Source of the DNA: Fen-1258 sp027348115
GTDB taxonomy: Bacteria > Bacteroidota > Ignavibacteria > Ignavibacteriales > Melioribacteraceae
Direction of reading: 5' to 3'
Assembly: GCA_027348115.1 (NCBI GenBank)
Contig: DAIEQA010000097.1
Span: forward strand, 13,712-77,711
Length of the DNA: 64,000 nt
This document shows positions 61,622-64,000 of this stretch, piece by piece. A program made the position numbers and the translations under genes. Below the pieces are notes generated by a model. It was not told the origin of the DNA and did no database searches. It saw nothing but the letters and a program-made list of their open reading frames with translations. Position 1 is the stretch's first letter, and every line of letters starts with the position of its first letter.

Positions 61622-62518
61622 TTATTGCAGCGCCGAGAATATGGATCTATAAGTTTTGTAAATCGAATCGTCTGTTGGCAATGCGCCGTTGATGCGGCAA
61701 ATCTCCGAAGCAAACTCGTTGGCAAGCTCGTTGATCTTTTTCAGCGGCAAGTTGTAAAGATACCCTATGCAAAAAACTGCGGCGTAAGCGTCGCCTGCGC
61801 CAAGAGTGTCCGCCACTTCCGTCTGTTTCGATTTGTATTTATTAGTTTCCCCGGCGGTGTATATTTCCGCGCCGTCTTCGCCAAGAGTAAGCGCGGCAAT
61901 TTCTATATCATACTCATTTATTAATTGCCGGATGGCCGCACTGCGGGACTGATCGAGATCGAAAAATTGCTGCAGCTTATACAATTCTGCATCGTTTAGC
62001 TTTATTATATGCGTTGCACGCAGCATTGTCTCAACCAACTCCTTGGAATAAAAGTTATGGCGAAGATTTAAGTCGCAGAAAAATTTTAGATTTTTATTCT
62101 GAAGAAGGGACAGAACGGTTTTGCGTGAAACGGAATTGCGCGTAGTTAATGTTCCGAAATAGAGAAGATCGGTTTCTTGCTCAATAACATTTTTAGTCTT
62201 TTCGTTTAGTTCAATATAATCGTAACTGCTCTCAGGAGAAATTACGAAACAAGGAATTTTATTCTCATCCAGAGCTACTTTCACAGTCCCGGTCGCGTGT
62301 TTCTTATCAATAGTAATAGATTCCGTGTCAAACCCGATTGACGAGAGATAATCAAAAATTTCGCGGCCGTTTTCGTCGTTGCCCACGCTTGATATAAAAT
62401 TCGCTTTGCCGGTTAACTTCCAAACGTGATAAATAAAATTAAAAGGAGCCCCTCCCAATCGTTTTTTATCCGGGTAAACATCGTAAAGAATTTCTCCAAC
62501 GGCGGTAATTTTTTTCAA
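61622..62518 (-). CDS. PfkB-family sugar kinase (fructokinase-like)
   Basis: A 298-residue ribokinase-fold kinase. GGAPFNFIYHVWKL is the substrate-side signature and DTLGAGDAYAAVF the ATP/anion-hole motif with catalytic Asp. The protein begins TAVGEILYDVYPDKKRLGGAP, typical of fructokinases. Its start overlaps the EamA gene stop by four bases, so the two are coupled. Exact sugar is inferred only. Confidence 0.9.
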   Translation of the reverse strand: MKKITAVGEILYDVYPDKKRLGGAPFNFIYHVWKLTGKANFISSVGNDENGREIFDYLSSIGFDTESITIDKKHATGTVKVALDENKIPCFVISPESSYDYIELNEKTKNVIEQETDLLYFGTLTTRNSVSRKTVLSLLQNKNLKFFCDLNLRHNFYSKELVETMLRATHIIKLNDAELYKLQQFFDLDQSRSAAIRQLINEYDIEIAALTLGEDGAEIYTAGETNKYKSKQTEVADTLGAGDAYAAVFCIGYLYNLPLKKINELANEFASEICRINGALPTDDSIYKTYRSIFSALQ

Positions 62519-63369
62519 TTTCTGTTTCTCTTTTTTATCTGAACAAGAACGGCACCGGCAGCCGCTATAATCATACCGGTTCCTTCATTAAAATTAATCG
62601 TCTCGCCTAAAAATATCCATGCGAGCAGGGCAATTTGGATCAACATTGTTCCGTTAATAATGCTCGATTCCATAGCGGTTAACTTACGTAGAGTTAAATT
62701 CCATAAAGTGAAAGCGAGCGCTGTGTTTATTATTGACAGCCAAAGCAAATAAAAGATATTTGTTAGACTAAGCGGCGGAAGGCCTTGAAAGATTAATCCT
62801 ACCAGCAAAATAATTATCGAGCCGATTCCCATGCTTATAACCGTAATGGTAAGCGGAGAATATTTTGCGCCTCTGTTAATATTACGCCCAAGTATTGCCG
62901 CAAGTGAATTAGAAAACACACCAACTATCATTACCGTTATCCCAAGTATTTTGCCGGATGAAAGCGAAACGGGAAAAAAATAAAAAAATATTCCGAACAA
63001 AAATAAAATGGCTCCAATCCACTGCAGCCGGGTCGGTCTTTCCGATAAAATAAAAATTCCCATAACGGCAACAATTAACGGGGTAAAGTTGAGAAGCAAA
63101 CTTACTGTTACCGAAGGCAAAAGAGACAATCCTAAAAATTGCGTACCCTGTGTGAACGTGTAAAATACCAATCCAAGCGCGGCTAATTTTTTCCAATCCT
63201 TAGCGGTTATTGTTTTTACTTCTGTAATTTTTTTTGGAGAAAACATAAAAGGAAGCAAACATAAAAATGCGAGAACGTAACGCAGTCCGGCATAGGTAAG
63301 GGGAGGAATATCCCGCAGTCCCCACTTAATTATGATGAACGATGTCGACCAGAGAAAGGCAACAAACAA
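62515..63369 (-). CDS. EamA/DMT-superfamily transporter, start uncertain
   Basis: A ten-helix transporter, at least 284 residues, starting MFVAFLWSTSFIIIKWGL from TTG 63369. This start has no ribosome site and cuts the first helix short. The frame is open to 63414, where an ATT lies 6 bases after AAAGG (63425-63421). The extension IFSGQLSRTASVFAA fits a normal N-terminus. Either a rare ATT start or a sequence error. It is a paralogue in fold, not a close copy, of the transporter at 3767. It is coupled to the PfkB kinase. Confidence 0.82.
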   Translation of the reverse strand: MFVAFLWSTSFIIIKWGLRDIPPLTYAGLRYVLAFLCLLPFMFSPKKITEVKTITAKDWKKLAALGLVFYTFTQGTQFLGLSLLPSVTVSLLLNFTPLIVAVMGIFILSERPTRLQWIGAILFLFGIFFYFFPVSLSSGKILGITVMIVGVFSNSLAAILGRNINRGAKYSPLTITVISMGIGSIIILLVGLIFQGLPPLSLTNIFYLLWLSIINTALAFTLWNLTLRKLTAMESSIINGTMLIQIALLAWIFLGETINFNEGTGMIIAAAGAVLVQIKKRNRN

Positions 63370-63423
63370 AGCTGCGAATACCGAAGCTGTTCGGGAAAGT
63401 TGTCCGGAGAAAATAGCTCACCT

Positions 63424-64000
63424 TTATTTTATGTAATTAATTTTATCCATCAAAATCCATCCGTCCGGATCGATCTTGAATTCGGAACCGCCCGGTAAAA
63501 CTATTTCGCCGTTATTGTTATTCATCTCAACCCTTTCCGTCTTGCCGTTAATTTCGATGTCGACCGGCAGAGGAAACGGCAAATTATTTTCGGTTTCCCA
63601 GCTTAGTTCAATTTTATTGTCTGTTTGTTTTACGTTCAATTCAGGCAACGGTGCGTGGCGGAGGTAAACTTCGAAGAACCAAGCTAATTTTTTGCCCGAA
63701 ATTTTTTCCGCGATGTTGAGCATGTCATCGGTAGTTGCAAGCCGGCATTGTCTTCCGTCCGTAATCTTTTCTATTTCCTTAGTCGGGTATGCCCATCGCC
63801 TCAGCACTTTAAAAAATGTTTCATCGCCAAGGTAGTATCGAAGAGTGTGAACAAACCATGCGCCTTTATAATAGATATCAAGATCGTAGCTTTCGCCGGC
63901 AGTTTTGGTTTCTCTTGGAGCTACGGGTTGTTTATTGGAAAAACGTTTTATGCTCTGTAGATAAGCAAAGTATTGATCCTTGCCGAAAACTTTATCGAGG
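63424..64000 (-). CDS. M1-family metallopeptidase, C-terminal part (runs off the window)
   Basis: A partial gene; the open frame reaches the window edge at 64000. The visible about 190 residues contain DIYYKGAWFVHTLRYYLGDE, the characteristic helix with Tyr of M1 aminopeptidases, followed by KVLRRWAY, ISGKKLAWFFEVYLRH and a C-terminal beta domain (ELSWETENNLPFPLPVDIEI). The zinc-binding HEXXH part would lie upstream outside the window. An ATG inside at 63807 is not the real start. Confidence 0.85.
   Translation of the reverse strand, partial: LDKVFGKDQYFAYLQSIKRFSNKQPVAPRETKTAGESYDLDIYYKGAWFVHTLRYYLGDETFFKVLRRWAYPTKEIEKITDGRQCRLATTDDMLNIAEKISGKKLAWFFEVYLRHAPLPELNVKQTDNKIELSWETENNLPFPLPVDIEINGKTERVEMNNNNGEIVLPGGSEFKIDPDGWILMDKINYIK

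Noticed and set aside
1..64000. CRISPR array, tRNA or rRNA genes, insertion sequences
   Set aside because: No regular spaced repeats, no tRNA-like GTTCGAAT loop with stems and no transposase motifs were found.

Overview
The window looks like a piece of chromosome from a free-living member of the Ignavibacteria/Chlorobi side of the FCB group, probably Ignavibacteriales. This is inferred from gene content, not from a marker-gene search. The DNA is AT-rich. A kelch protein carries a type A type-IX-secretion sorting domain of the NFPNPFNPST form, and there are PEGA-domain proteins, lipoproteins with short lipoboxes and a PorT-like outer-membrane barrel. TTG start codons are frequent, several supported by a good ribosome binding site. 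I see no phage, plasmid, insertion sequence, CRISPR array, tRNA or rRNA.

Layout. 1-4.7 kb: oxidoreductases (AKR, zinc ADH), exonuclease III, a DUF3795 gene interrupted by one amber codon, a YCII protein and an EamA transporter. 4.8-13.4 kb: a thioester-containing bacterial alpha-2-macroglobulin, a small membrane protein and ClpB. 13.6-17.7 kb: mnmE-mnmG-rsmG, with two parS-like palindromes between mnmE and mnmG. This suggests closeness to the replication origin, although parAB and dnaA are not in the window. 17.7-22 kb: a stand-alone SIR2-like protein, a PadR regulator and stress or housekeeping enzymes. 22.2-26.4 kb: a tight seven-gene operon of small enzymes (two GNATs, secreted YCII, DinB, arylamine N-acetyltransferase, CBM-esterase, YjjX), followed by a PhzF protein.

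27.4-41.8 kb is a signalling region. A compact operon holds a lipoprotein with repeated beta-sandwich modules, a GAF sigma-54 activator, a Ser/Thr kinase with an extracytoplasmic PEGA domain, a T9SS-exported kelch protein and an exported protein. It is followed by a sigma-54-type promoter with a terminator about 70 nt downstream. Next comes a partner-switching and phosphorelay set: STAS, PAS histidine kinase, NtrC-type response regulator, a second STAS and a receiver-PP2C phosphatase. Two sigma-54 activators, a kinase, a phosphatase and two STAS switches in 15 kb make this the most system-like part of the window.

41.8-48.8 kb: DUF4922/glycosyltransferase pair, an apparently frameshifted exported protein, RlpA-like protein, PorT-like barrel, an OmpR-type two-component system and an exported Lys/Ala/Glu-repeat protein. 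49-56.4 kb is a nitrite/nitric-oxide cluster: nirK with a C-terminal cytochrome c, nirV-like, SCO1, Ric/YtfE di-iron repair protein and a methyltransferase, flanked by an Rrf2 regulator with Fe-S cysteines, a ferredoxin-domain protein and a NapH-like polyferredoxin. The nirK promoter reads TTGACA-N17-TATATT and overlaps a quasi-palindrome. 56.5-64 kb: TIM-barrel isomerase, zinc-ribbon/DUF2007 protein, fucose-isomerase-like protein, lipoproteins, D-amino-acid-type aminotransferase, PfkB kinase, an EamA transporter with an uncertain start, and the C-terminal part of an M1 peptidase running off the window.
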